From Osedax symbiont Rs1 (GTDB lineage: Bacteria > Pseudomonadota > Gammaproteobacteria > Pseudomonadales > Balneatricaceae), in contig ASZJ01000114.1 in the NCBI GenBank assembly GCA_000416275.1, forward strand, positions 9,888-73,887: a DNA stretch of 64,000 nucleotides, read 5' to 3'. Each line of letters begins with the position of its first letter. Positions within the stretch are counted from its first letter, which is position 1. The translations under genes were made by a program, and so were the position numbers. This document shows, piece after piece, positions 42,343-49,501 of this stretch. Under the pieces are notes generated by a model. The model was not told the origin of the DNA and did no database searches. It was given only the letters and a program-made list of their open reading frames with translations.

Positions 42343-42502
42343 CCTGAATCCGTGACTTCACTGCACCACATAGCGCAAGCTATTGATTTTACAGCGGTTA
42401 GAAAAATATCCGCTGAACCTACGGGTGCAGCCAAGATTTTTCAATTGCACCGTAAAACCAATATCTTACACTCTGTATTCACTTTGAAGTCACTGATTCA
42501 GG
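42343..42502 (+). mobile_element. MITE-like family 1, copy C (complete reference copy)
   Basis: A 160-base element with near-perfect inverted ends CCTGAATCCGTGACTTCA and TGAAGTCACTGATTCAGG. It is non-coding and nearly identical, in reverse, to copy B. No 5-base duplication is visible (TATAA left, ATTTT right), consistent with a deletion next to it. It lies 29 bases before the decarboxylase remnant. Confidence 0.85.
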
Positions 42503-42531
42503 ATTTTGGCAAAGGTGAGATGCACTAGTTG

Positions 42532-42840
42532 ATGAAAACCAGAGAGTTAGTCTCTACTAGTTTTGTCATTCCATACCCTCCAGGGTTCCCAATATTAGTA
42601 CCAGGACAAGTGATAAGTGAAGAAATTATTGATTATATGTTGGCATTGGACGTGTCAGAAATTTATAACTACCGTCCGGATTTTGGGCTCGGGGTGCTCA
42701 CAGCAGCAGCACTGGAGTCAGTTATCATCAAAAATAGCCCGCTTTTGGCTGTTTCTGCAGCAATTACTCCAATTGAAGTGGTTGTCGAAAAATCCAAGCC
42801 AGTCAAAGAAAAAATCGTCAGAAATAAAAAAGCCAGATAA
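42532..42840 (+). pseudogene. C-terminal remnant of an Orn/Lys/Arg decarboxylase
   Basis: The 102 codons correspond to only the last domain of a PLP-dependent ornithine/lysine/arginine decarboxylase: SFVIPYPPGFPILVPGQ, ISEEIIDYMLALDV and YRPDFGLGVL match that family's C-terminus. The large PLP-binding part, with its catalytic lysine, is missing. MITE copy C ends 29 bases upstream, which suggests loss of the front of the gene by an event at the element. It could be expressed as a small protein: an ATG is present, but the ribosome binding site is poor. Downstream lies an ATP-grasp gene in the same direction. Confidence 0.65.
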
Positions 42841-42877
42841 TAAAAATTGTGAAACTGAGCGAAAGGATGAATCAACA

Positions 42878-44362
42878 ATGAGTAAGCCTATTCTAAAAAA
42901 TCTATCAGATATTAGACGCTATTTCTTAAGAAATGAAACACCTATGTACTTTATCAGTGCGACTAATTTCAATTTGTTGGGGATCTCGACCTGGGTGAAA
43001 AATTTTCGATATATAAATTATCTTGATTGTTTTGATGGCCGACATCCCAGCGTCTTTATCCCCAGTGAATTACCGCACGTAGAGTTTGAGAGTATTGAAG
43101 ATATCAATAACTATTTGTTAGAGCATAAAGACGTGGTTGACTATATCGCCAACCGGGCAAATGAGGGCGAAAAGGGTAAAGCAATATTTTTGATGTTTGA
43201 TCAAAAAACCGAACAGTTGTGCGAAGCGCTAAATTTAGCAGTGTGTTTTCCCAGCGCCAGTCTGCGCAGTAAATTGGATAATAAGATAGAAACAGTACGA
43301 ATTGGAGACCGGGCAGGAGTGCCTAGTGTACCCAATCTTTTATCTAAGATAGAAAACTATCAGCATTTGCAGCAGTTGTGTATAGAAGAGGGGCTTGGTG
43401 ATGATCTAGTACTGCAAACTGCCTTTGGTGATTCGGGGCATACCACTTACTTTATTTCGAATCGCGAGGAATACAATAAGTACGCAGCAGAAATAGAGTG
43501 CGGCGAAGAGATTAAAGTAATGAAGCGTATTAATTGTCGAGGTTCGGCAATTGAAGCTTGTACCACCCAAAAAGGTACTGTAGTCGGACCTTTAATGACA
43601 GAATTAGTCGGTTTTAAAGAGTTGACTCCTTACAAAGGAGGTTGGTGTGGCAATGAAATATATGCCGGCGCCTTTACCGATGAAATACGAACTAAAGCAC
43701 GCGACTATACTTTTGCTTTCGGCGAAGCACTGCGAGCGGAAGGCTATCGAGGTTACTTTGAATTAGATTTCTTGCTGGATACTGACACGGGCGAAGTCTA
43801 TCTTGGAGAGCTTAACCCGAGAGTGACAGGTGCCAGCTCTTTAACCAATCACGCCGCCTTCGCGCATGCGGATGCGCCTTTGTTTTTGTTCCACTTATTA
43901 GAGTTTTGTGACGTAGAGTTTGATTTTGATGTCGAAGCTTTGAATGCGCGTTGGGCAGCAGAAGATAATATAGATAGTTGGTCGCAATTAGTGATTAAAC
44001 ACACCGATGAAACAGTTGCACTTATAACTGAAGCGCCTGAATCTGGTATTTATACAATGGATGAAGACGGCAGTGTTAGCTTTAGTTATTTTGATTATCG
44101 TCGCCGCGCAGTAGAAACGGATAATGAAGCGTTTTTCTTACGTATCAGTGATAGTAATGACTATGAATATGAAGGGGCAGATTTAGGGATTTTAATTACT
44201 CGAGGGCGCCTGATGACTGATGATTTTGCATTGAATGATCGGGCAATGGCTTGGATTGATGGTATTCGTAATAGCTATAAGAGTATTGAACTCTCCGATG
44301 CTCAAGTGGAAGTTGCGCATTCTCCAAGCTCATTAACTGCTGGAGCATTCAAAATTTTGTAA
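42878..44362 (+). CDS. ATP-grasp enzyme of unknown substrate
   Basis: A 494-residue predicted carboxylate-amine (or carboxylate-thiol) ligase. The ATP-grasp fold is shown by SKLDNKIETVRIGDRAGVPS (about 131-150), the phosphate loop region TAFGDSGHTTYF (about 181-192), and the magnesium ligands YFELDF (Glu 295) and GELNPRVTGASS (Glu 311, Asn 313). It resembles biotin carboxylase-like family members but lacks biotin enzyme partners here. The ATG follows AAAGGATG; an upstream in-frame extension overlaps the decarboxylase remnant and is rejected. Substrate unknown; the neighbours point to amide or peptide-like chemistry. Confidence 0.85.
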   Translation: MSKPILKNLSDIRRYFLRNETPMYFISATNFNLLGISTWVKNFRYINYLDCFDGRHPSVFIPSELPHVEFESIEDINNYLLEHKDVVDYIANRANEGEKGKAIFLMFDQKTEQLCEALNLAVCFPSASLRSKLDNKIETVRIGDRAGVPSVPNLLSKIENYQHLQQLCIEEGLGDDLVLQTAFGDSGHTTYFISNREEYNKYAAEIECGEEIKVMKRINCRGSAIEACTTQKGTVVGPLMTELVGFKELTPYKGGWCGNEIYAGAFTDEIRTKARDYTFAFGEALRAEGYRGYFELDFLLDTDTGEVYLGELNPRVTGASSLTNHAAFAHADAPLFLFHLLEFCDVEFDFDVEALNARWAAEDNIDSWSQLVIKHTDETVALITEAPESGIYTMDEDGSVSFSYFDYRRRAVETDNEAFFLRISDSNDYEYEGADLGILITRGRLMTDDFALNDRAMAWIDGIRNSYKSIELSDAQVEVAHSPSSLTAGAFKIL

Positions 44363-44368
44363 TAGATC

Positions 44369-44475
44369 GAGACCTCTGCGTATTACAGGTGTAAATGAGC
44401 ATGTTGAGCCGGTTTTTAACGCCGTATTACCGAGCGTAGTTATCATACCCTCTGGGTAAGTTCTTCAGAGGTCTC
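44369..44475 (+). mobile_element. MITE-like family 2, copy 1 (short form)
   Basis: A 107-base element with ends GAGACCTCTG and CAGAGGTCTC, flanked by a perfect 5-base duplication AGATC (44364-44368 and 44476-44480). Its interior matches the right half of copies 2 and 3; the left part is deleted. It begins six bases after the stop codon of the ATP-grasp gene. Confidence 0.88.
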
Positions 44476-44605
44476 AGATCAATAATTAGCTTTTCTCAGG
44501 TAGGTTAATCATCATCTATTGATAGTTGGTATGCTCTCTTGAATCAATTATTTAAAAAACATTCCATATCAGGTGATAACTAGGAGTACTTAACCGTACT
44601 ATTAT

Positions 44606-45628
44606 ATGACATATAAATTTCAATCAATAGATGAAGCACAGCCGGGTTTGAAGTGGCAAAAATACTTTAACCAAATGTGGCCTAGCTATAAAAAATGGTA
44701 TTTTTCTGAGGGTGTAAATGCCAGGCCAAGATACTTGACTTGTCTTAATCAGTTGAAAAAACATATGCCTGAAATTCTCCCTATTTACCAGCAGTTAGTA
44801 GCGTTAGCGGGTGGTAGTGATGCAGCGGCCAGAGCCATTTCTATGTATAACCCACCGATGTACTTTTCCGGCTGTTCACAAGCCGTGTGGCGTAGACATA
44901 ATGAAGTTTTTTTAATCAGAAATTACGATTACCATCCTCTGTATACAGAAGGTGTGATTGTTAAAACCAAGTGGGATAAGCGCCAGGTCATAGGTATGTC
45001 GGATTGCCTGTGGGGGCTGGTCGATGGTATGAATGATTCGGGCTTGGCCATTTCATTAGCCTTTGGCGGTAAAACTGAAGGTGGCTCAGGTTTCGGTATA
45101 CCGCTAATAGTGAGGTATATATTAGAGACTTGTGATACGACTGCGGAAGCGGTGGCGGCACTTAAAAAAATTCCCTGTCACATGGCTTATAATTTGACGA
45201 TTGTAGACTATCAAGGGTATGCCGTGACTGTGTGGTTATCGCCAAATAGTGCAGCGGTGATACTCGATGATTTAGCGGCCACCAACCACCAGGAAAAAAT
45301 CGCTTGGAGACGGCATGCGGTGGCCACGAAGACTGTGGAACGTTTAATCTTTTTAGATCAAAGCTTGAGGAGTGAATACCAAACATCTGCACGCTTCATC
45401 CAAAGTTTTTTACAGCCTCCCCTGTACAGTGATGCTTTTAAGCGCGGCTTTGGTACCTTATACACCACTCTATACCGCCCTACAGAGGGAGTCATGGAGA
45501 TTATTTGGAAAGATCAACACTGGCTGCAGAGCTTTATTGATTTTACTGAGGAAGAGCGGCAAATAACTTATATAGACCTTGGTATCTCCAGCTTAAATAT
45601 CCCTAAAATAGTACCGCAAAAGAGTTGA
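44606..45628 (+). CDS. C45-family (acyl-CoA:6-APA acyltransferase-like) Ntn hydrolase
   Basis: A 340-residue enzyme of the peptidase C45 group, which self-cleaves before an internal cysteine and then hydrolyses or transfers amide-linked acyl groups. The expected nucleophile is Cys 90 in YFSGCSQAVW, followed by IRNYDYHP and the oxyanion/substrate region GLVDGMNDSGLAISLAFGG. Self-cleavage at Gly 89-Cys 90 is inferred. The only AGGAG lies about 19 bases before the ATG with a small hairpin (AGTAC/GTACT) between, so initiation may be unusual. Penicillin substrates are unlikely; the natural amide is unknown. Confidence 0.85.
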   Translation: MTYKFQSIDEAQPGLKWQKYFNQMWPSYKKWYFSEGVNARPRYLTCLNQLKKHMPEILPIYQQLVALAGGSDAAARAISMYNPPMYFSGCSQAVWRRHNEVFLIRNYDYHPLYTEGVIVKTKWDKRQVIGMSDCLWGLVDGMNDSGLAISLAFGGKTEGGSGFGIPLIVRYILETCDTTAEAVAALKKIPCHMAYNLTIVDYQGYAVTVWLSPNSAAVILDDLAATNHQEKIAWRRHAVATKTVERLIFLDQSLRSEYQTSARFIQSFLQPPLYSDAFKRGFGTLYTTLYRPTEGVMEIIWKDQHWLQSFIDFTEEERQITYIDLGISSLNIPKIVPQKS

Positions 45629-45702
45629 GTGCTGGTCGAAGGTGTTGTCGAGAGTTGTAAGGATAATGCGAAATAGACTAGAGCACTAGTGTGTTTTTTG
45701 TA
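45629..45702. other. Start of the C45-amidase gap
   Basis: Together with MITE copy D and the 86 bases after it, this makes a 366-base gap. No terminator is visible between the two genes. Confidence 0.4.
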
Positions 45703-45908
45703 CCTGAACCCGAGTCTTCAAAGTGAAGATAGAGTGTAAAATATTGCCTCTACAGTGGAAATGAAAATCTTAGCTGCAAGCTTATATGAGCCCTGGATTC
45801 GCTAAATAAATGTACCCCTGCATAAAATCTGTAGGTTCAGTGGATGTTTTTTATTCGGTTTGTAATCAATAGTTCGGCTATTCGTTGCAGCTAAATCACT
45901 GATTGAGA
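45703..45908 (-). mobile_element. MITE-like family 1, copy D (with insertion)
   Basis: A 206-base copy in reverse orientation, beginning CCTGAACCCGAGTCTTCAAAGTGAA and ending CACTGATTGAGA, with about 45 extra bases in its middle. Flanking TTGTA (45698-45702) and TTTTA (45909-45913) match at 4 of 5 positions. Confidence 0.72.
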
Positions 45909-45994
45909 TTTTAATAAGTTTCGCTATATCTGGTAGAAACTAGCCCTGATTAGGATTGTTTAGCGATGATTCTTGTCTATAAATAAGGAACGAT

Positions 45995-46846
45995 ATGACA
46001 CCTTTTGCTATCGCTGGTATGCAAATGCATGTATCAGCAAAAGATAATTTACACGAGATAGAAAGACAATTAGCTAGCTTAGTGTTTCGCTTTCCCTGGG
46101 TGAAAATGGCAGTGTTTAGCGAGTTAGCAGTCGCGGGGCCTGATCCTGCGCTGGCTGTAGTGAAAGGATCTGATACAGAGCTAAAGTTATGTGAACTGGC
46201 TGAGCGCTACGGCTTATGGCTAATACCGGGCTCTCATTTTGAGCGTGTTGGAGACAGGATTTACAATACGTCTATTGTGATCAACCCAGAGGGGACAATT
46301 GTTAATCGCTACCATAAAATGTTCCCGTTTATGCCCTATGAAACGGGAATCACCGCCGGCAGTGAGTTTTGTCTATTTGACGTGCCACACGTGGGGCGTT
46401 TTGGCCTGTCTATCTGCTACGATGCCTGGTTTCCAGAGACTAGTAGAACCCTGACCGCCCTTGGTGCAGAAGTGATTATCCACCCTACTTTAACCGGGAC
46501 TATCGATAGAGATATAGAGCTGGCCAATGCGGTGGCGACAGCCGCGCTTAATCAGTGTTACTTTGTGGACATCAACGGTCTATCTGACGGGGGAAATGGC
46601 CGTTCAATTATCGTCGATCCAGCGGGCAAAATTTTACATCAGGCCGGGGAGGTCGAGCAAATTATTCCCATTGAAATAGACTTAGACCAAGTGCGGCGAC
46701 AGCGTACTAAAGGAATTATGGGTGGCTTAGGCCAGCCTTTAAAAAGCTTTAGGGATAGGGCGGTTGACTTCGGCGTCTATCAAGATGGTTTTAACAATGA
46801 TTACCTTAACAGTCTCGGGCCGCTAGTTAAAGCAGGCAGGGAATAA
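45995..46846 (+). CDS. Carbon-nitrogen hydrolase (nitrilase superfamily)
   Basis: A 283-residue predicted amidase or carbamoylase. The catalytic Glu-Lys-Cys triad is intact: Glu 43 in FSELAVAG, Lys 108 in YHKMFPF and Cys 141 in LSICYDAWFPE. It resembles aliphatic amidase and N-carbamoyl hydrolase branches, but the exact substrate cannot be told from sequence. AAGGAA precedes the ATG. It is the last gene of the unassigned 42.5-46.8 kb cluster and is separated from the C45 gene by MITE copy D. Confidence 0.88.
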   Translation: MTPFAIAGMQMHVSAKDNLHEIERQLASLVFRFPWVKMAVFSELAVAGPDPALAVVKGSDTELKLCELAERYGLWLIPGSHFERVGDRIYNTSIVINPEGTIVNRYHKMFPFMPYETGITAGSEFCLFDVPHVGRFGLSICYDAWFPETSRTLTALGAEVIIHPTLTGTIDRDIELANAVATAALNQCYFVDINGLSDGGNGRSIIVDPAGKILHQAGEVEQIIPIEIDLDQVRRQRTKGIMGGLGQPLKSFRDRAVDFGVYQDGFNNDYLNSLGPLVKAGRE

Positions 46847-47126
46847 CTTGCTCGCTCTTTGGCCGTTGGCAAACGGGGCCTATTGCAAGCGAAACGGTAA
46901 TTTGAATGGCTATAAAACTAAGTAAAGTGGTGCGGATAACAGTAGTCGATGATTAGTCAGTGATACTGCTCAGTGCCTGGCCGTTACCTGCGTATCTGTC
47001 TGAAAACATGCAAGTACCTGATTCAGCTGTTACTTAAAATAGCACCAGCTGAGTAGCCGAAAAGCTCGGTGCAGAATATAGCGAGCCTCTCGCAGTAATT
47101 AGAGCTTCAATCAAGCTGTTTTATGG

Positions 47127-47996
47127 TTATGACAATGATTTAACCAGCGATGAGGTGTCCATTCTGCCGAAACCAGCCGCTTGTAATTTCGCGTAACGGC
47201 GATCGACATCTTGAGTTAGCAGCAGCTCTAAATTGTGACTAGCCGCTTCTTCGAGACAAATGCCCAGATCTTTGCGCATCCAATCGATTGCAAAACCGAA
47301 GTCGAATTTATCTTGGCCCATGCTCTCTAGGCGATTTTCCAGCTGCCAGGAACCCGCTGCTCCATGTTTCAGGGTATTAACTACTTGTGGAATATCTAAA
47401 TTGGCACTTTGGGCGAGTTTTAATGCTTCAGATAGCCCTTGCAGTACTCCGGCAATACAAATTTGATTGACCATCTTACAGCGCTGTCCCTGACCGTTCT
47501 CGCCGAGTAATTGGATTTGTTGAGCATAGCTTTCCATGAAAGGTACCGCGAGATCAAAGCTGGCCTGCTGACCCCCGCACATCACTGTTAGCTTGCCGTT
47601 TTCAGCACCTGCCTGACCTCCGGATACCGGTGCATCGATAAATGTAACCGCTTGTTTTTGACAGGCAGCTTGTAATTCTACGGCCAAGGTCGCGGATGTG
47701 GTGGTGTGATCGACTAAAATAGCTCCCGCTTTTAATCCCGCTAAAACACCATCGGCACCGTATACTACACTTCTTACGTCATCATCATTACCGACACAAA
47801 TAAACACAATATCAGCATTGATCGCTGCTTCTCTGGGAGTGGCAGCATGCTGGCCGCCGTGTTGCTCGCTCCAGTTGAGTGCTTTTTGCTGACTGCGATT
47901 GTAGACCGTGGTTTTGATGCCAGCAGTTTCAAGGTGCCCAGCCATAGGGTAGCCCATAACACCAAGGCCGATAAATGCTGCAGATTTGTTGGTCAT
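47127..47996 (-). CDS. 3-hydroxyisobutyrate dehydrogenase-family oxidoreductase
   Basis: NAD(P)-dependent beta-hydroxyacid dehydrogenase. The 289 residues have the Rossmann motif GLGVMGYPMAGHL (about 10-22), the substrate-binding DAPVSGGQAGAENG, the catalytic-lysine segment GQGQRCKMVNQ and a C-terminal KDLGICLE helix. Candidates are 3-hydroxyisobutyrate dehydrogenase and tartronate semialdehyde reductase; sequence alone does not decide. It is divergent from a MocR regulator, with a palindrome between them, which suggests regulation by that protein. Confidence 0.9.
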   Translation of the reverse strand: MTNKSAAFIGLGVMGYPMAGHLETAGIKTTVYNRSQQKALNWSEQHGGQHAATPREAAINADIVFICVGNDDDVRSVVYGADGVLAGLKAGAILVDHTTTSATLAVELQAACQKQAVTFIDAPVSGGQAGAENGKLTVMCGGQQASFDLAVPFMESYAQQIQLLGENGQGQRCKMVNQICIAGVLQGLSEALKLAQSANLDIPQVVNTLKHGAAGSWQLENRLESMGQDKFDFGFAIDWMRKDLGICLEEAASHNLELLLTQDVDRRYAKLQAAGFGRMDTSSLVKSLS

Positions 47997-48050
47997 TGTC
48001 TTGCTCCTTTGATGACGTTAGGTGATATTTTCATAGATAGTATTTTTAAA

Positions 48051-48066
48051 ATTGACATATGTCAAT
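48051..48066. promoter_or_regulatory. Perfect 16-base palindrome in a divergent promoter region
   Basis: ATTGACATATGTCAAT between the dehydrogenase and the MocR gene. It contains a TTGACA on each strand, so a bound regulator would affect both promoters. A MocR or other dimeric regulator site is inferred. Confidence 0.5.
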
Positions 48067-48145
48067 TGAATTGTTGTAATAGTTTTTAGAGCGCAAAGCG
48101 TAAACGTTAGCCTCTATCTTCATTATTAAAGGCTGCCTAGCAACC

Positions 48146-49480
48146 ATGAATCAATTTAAATACCAAATCATCGCGGCAAAAATTAGTGCCAAAATTGCAG
48201 CGGGTGAATTTCCAAAGGGCAGTAAATTGCCGACCCATAGAGTGCTCGCTAAACAGTGGGGAACCACTGCAGTTACTGTCTCTAAAGCTTATCAATTGTT
48301 GGTTGAACAGCGCCAAATAGAATCGTTTGTCGGCCGTGGAAGCTATGTGCTGGAACAGCGATTGGAAAATGTTATTCATGCTTTGACTGCCGAAGTAGAT
48401 ATTAATTTTTCGATATTACAGCCTTGTATGACAGCTAACTTGGTTGATTTACACTATCAATGTCAGCAGAGTCTGGGTACTACAAATATGCATCAGTTGT
48501 TATCATACAGCGAAAACAGTGGCCTGTTGGAGCATCGTCAGGCCGGGGCTAACTGGTGTCGTCACTATGGTTTAAGCGTAGCAAATCCAGAGCAGATAAT
48601 ACTGACCAATGGTGCGCAAAATGCGCTGACAAGTTTGATCCAACTCTATTCAAATCAGGGAGACTGCATAGCAGTTGAGGCGCAGACGTACCCCGGGTTA
48701 TTGTCAATTTGCAAATACTTGCGGCGTAGGGTTGTCCCTATAGCGATGGACGAGCAGGGGATGATAGCTGAGGCGCTGCAAGCGCAATGTCTGCTGGAAA
48801 AGCCAGCGCTGGTGGTGGTGGTCCCCTCGCAACAAAACCCAACTGGAGCTACCATGTCTCTGCAGCGGCGCCAGCAAATTGCTCAGGTAGTAGTGGATCA
48901 AGATATCTGGTTAATTGAAGATGATATTTACGCATTCTTAAATAAACGCAAAATTCAGCCGATTAGTAATCTAATTGCGGACCGTGCTTTTTATATTAGC
49001 AGCTTATCCAAGGCGATTGGCCCAGGTTTACGCTGTGGGTACTTGAAGGTGCCAGTGGAACAGCAAGTCATCATGAAAGACTTTATCCGCGCTACTTTGT
49101 GGATGCCATCACCTCTGGTCTTTGAAATGGCCAGTGGGATGATAAACTCAGGAGCGGCGTTTGCCTGGGCGAGTGAGCAAAAAAATATTGCATCCTTCAG
49201 GCAGCGATTGGTGACTGAATACTTGTCAGAGTATCAAATAGCCAGGCAGAGTAGCAGCTATAGCTGCTGGTTACATTTACCTAAATGTTGGCAGAGTAGT
49301 GCTTTTACTGAAGCTTGTCATAAAGAGGGTTTGTTAGTCAGTGATGCTGCATATTTTAGTGTCGCCGAAAAGGTAAATGCAGTGCGACTATCCGTCATGG
49401 CGGAGGCAGATCAGCAGCGCTTTGTTGTCGGATTATCACTATTAGCTCGCTTGTTGTCCGGCAAAACAGATAGCCCCTAA
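48146..49480 (+). CDS. MocR-family (GntR HTH-aminotransferase) regulator
   Basis: A 444-residue PLP-dependent transcription factor. Residues about 5-70 are a GntR winged helix (GSKLPTHRVLAKQWG, TVSKAYQLLVEQR) and about 105-430 an aminotransferase-like domain with NGAQNALTSLI, PSQQNPTGA and the PLP lysine in SSLSKAIGPGLRCG. The protein probably senses an amino compound through PLP. It is divergent from the dehydrogenase gene and convergent with the GGDEF-EAL gene, with only two bases between stop codons. Confidence 0.9.
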   Translation: MNQFKYQIIAAKISAKIAAGEFPKGSKLPTHRVLAKQWGTTAVTVSKAYQLLVEQRQIESFVGRGSYVLEQRLENVIHALTAEVDINFSILQPCMTANLVDLHYQCQQSLGTTNMHQLLSYSENSGLLEHRQAGANWCRHYGLSVANPEQIILTNGAQNALTSLIQLYSNQGDCIAVEAQTYPGLLSICKYLRRRVVPIAMDEQGMIAEALQAQCLLEKPALVVVVPSQQNPTGATMSLQRRQQIAQVVVDQDIWLIEDDIYAFLNKRKIQPISNLIADRAFYISSLSKAIGPGLRCGYLKVPVEQQVIMKDFIRATLWMPSPLVFEMASGMINSGAAFAWASEQKNIASFRQRLVTEYLSEYQIARQSSSYSCWLHLPKCWQSSAFTEACHKEGLLVSDAAYFSVAEKVNAVRLSVMAEADQQRFVVGLSLLARLLSGKTDSP

Positions 49481-49501
49481 AATTAGCGGCTAACTTTAGG
49501 G
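49475..49501. terminator. Hairpin at convergent gene ends
   Basis: CCCTAAA / TTTAGGG inverted repeat spanning the stop codons of the MocR and GGDEF-EAL genes. It lacks a clear T-tract on either side, so a terminator role is tentative. Confidence 0.35.

Noticed and set aside
42617-42877. Upstream in-frame extension of the ATP-grasp gene
   Set aside because: It overlaps the decarboxylase remnant in another frame and reads as low-quality sequence; the ATG at 42878 has a good ribosome site.
46970-47035. Possible family-1 MITE remnant near CCTGATTCAGCTG
   Set aside because: Only a short match to the end sequence, with no interior similarity and no duplication.
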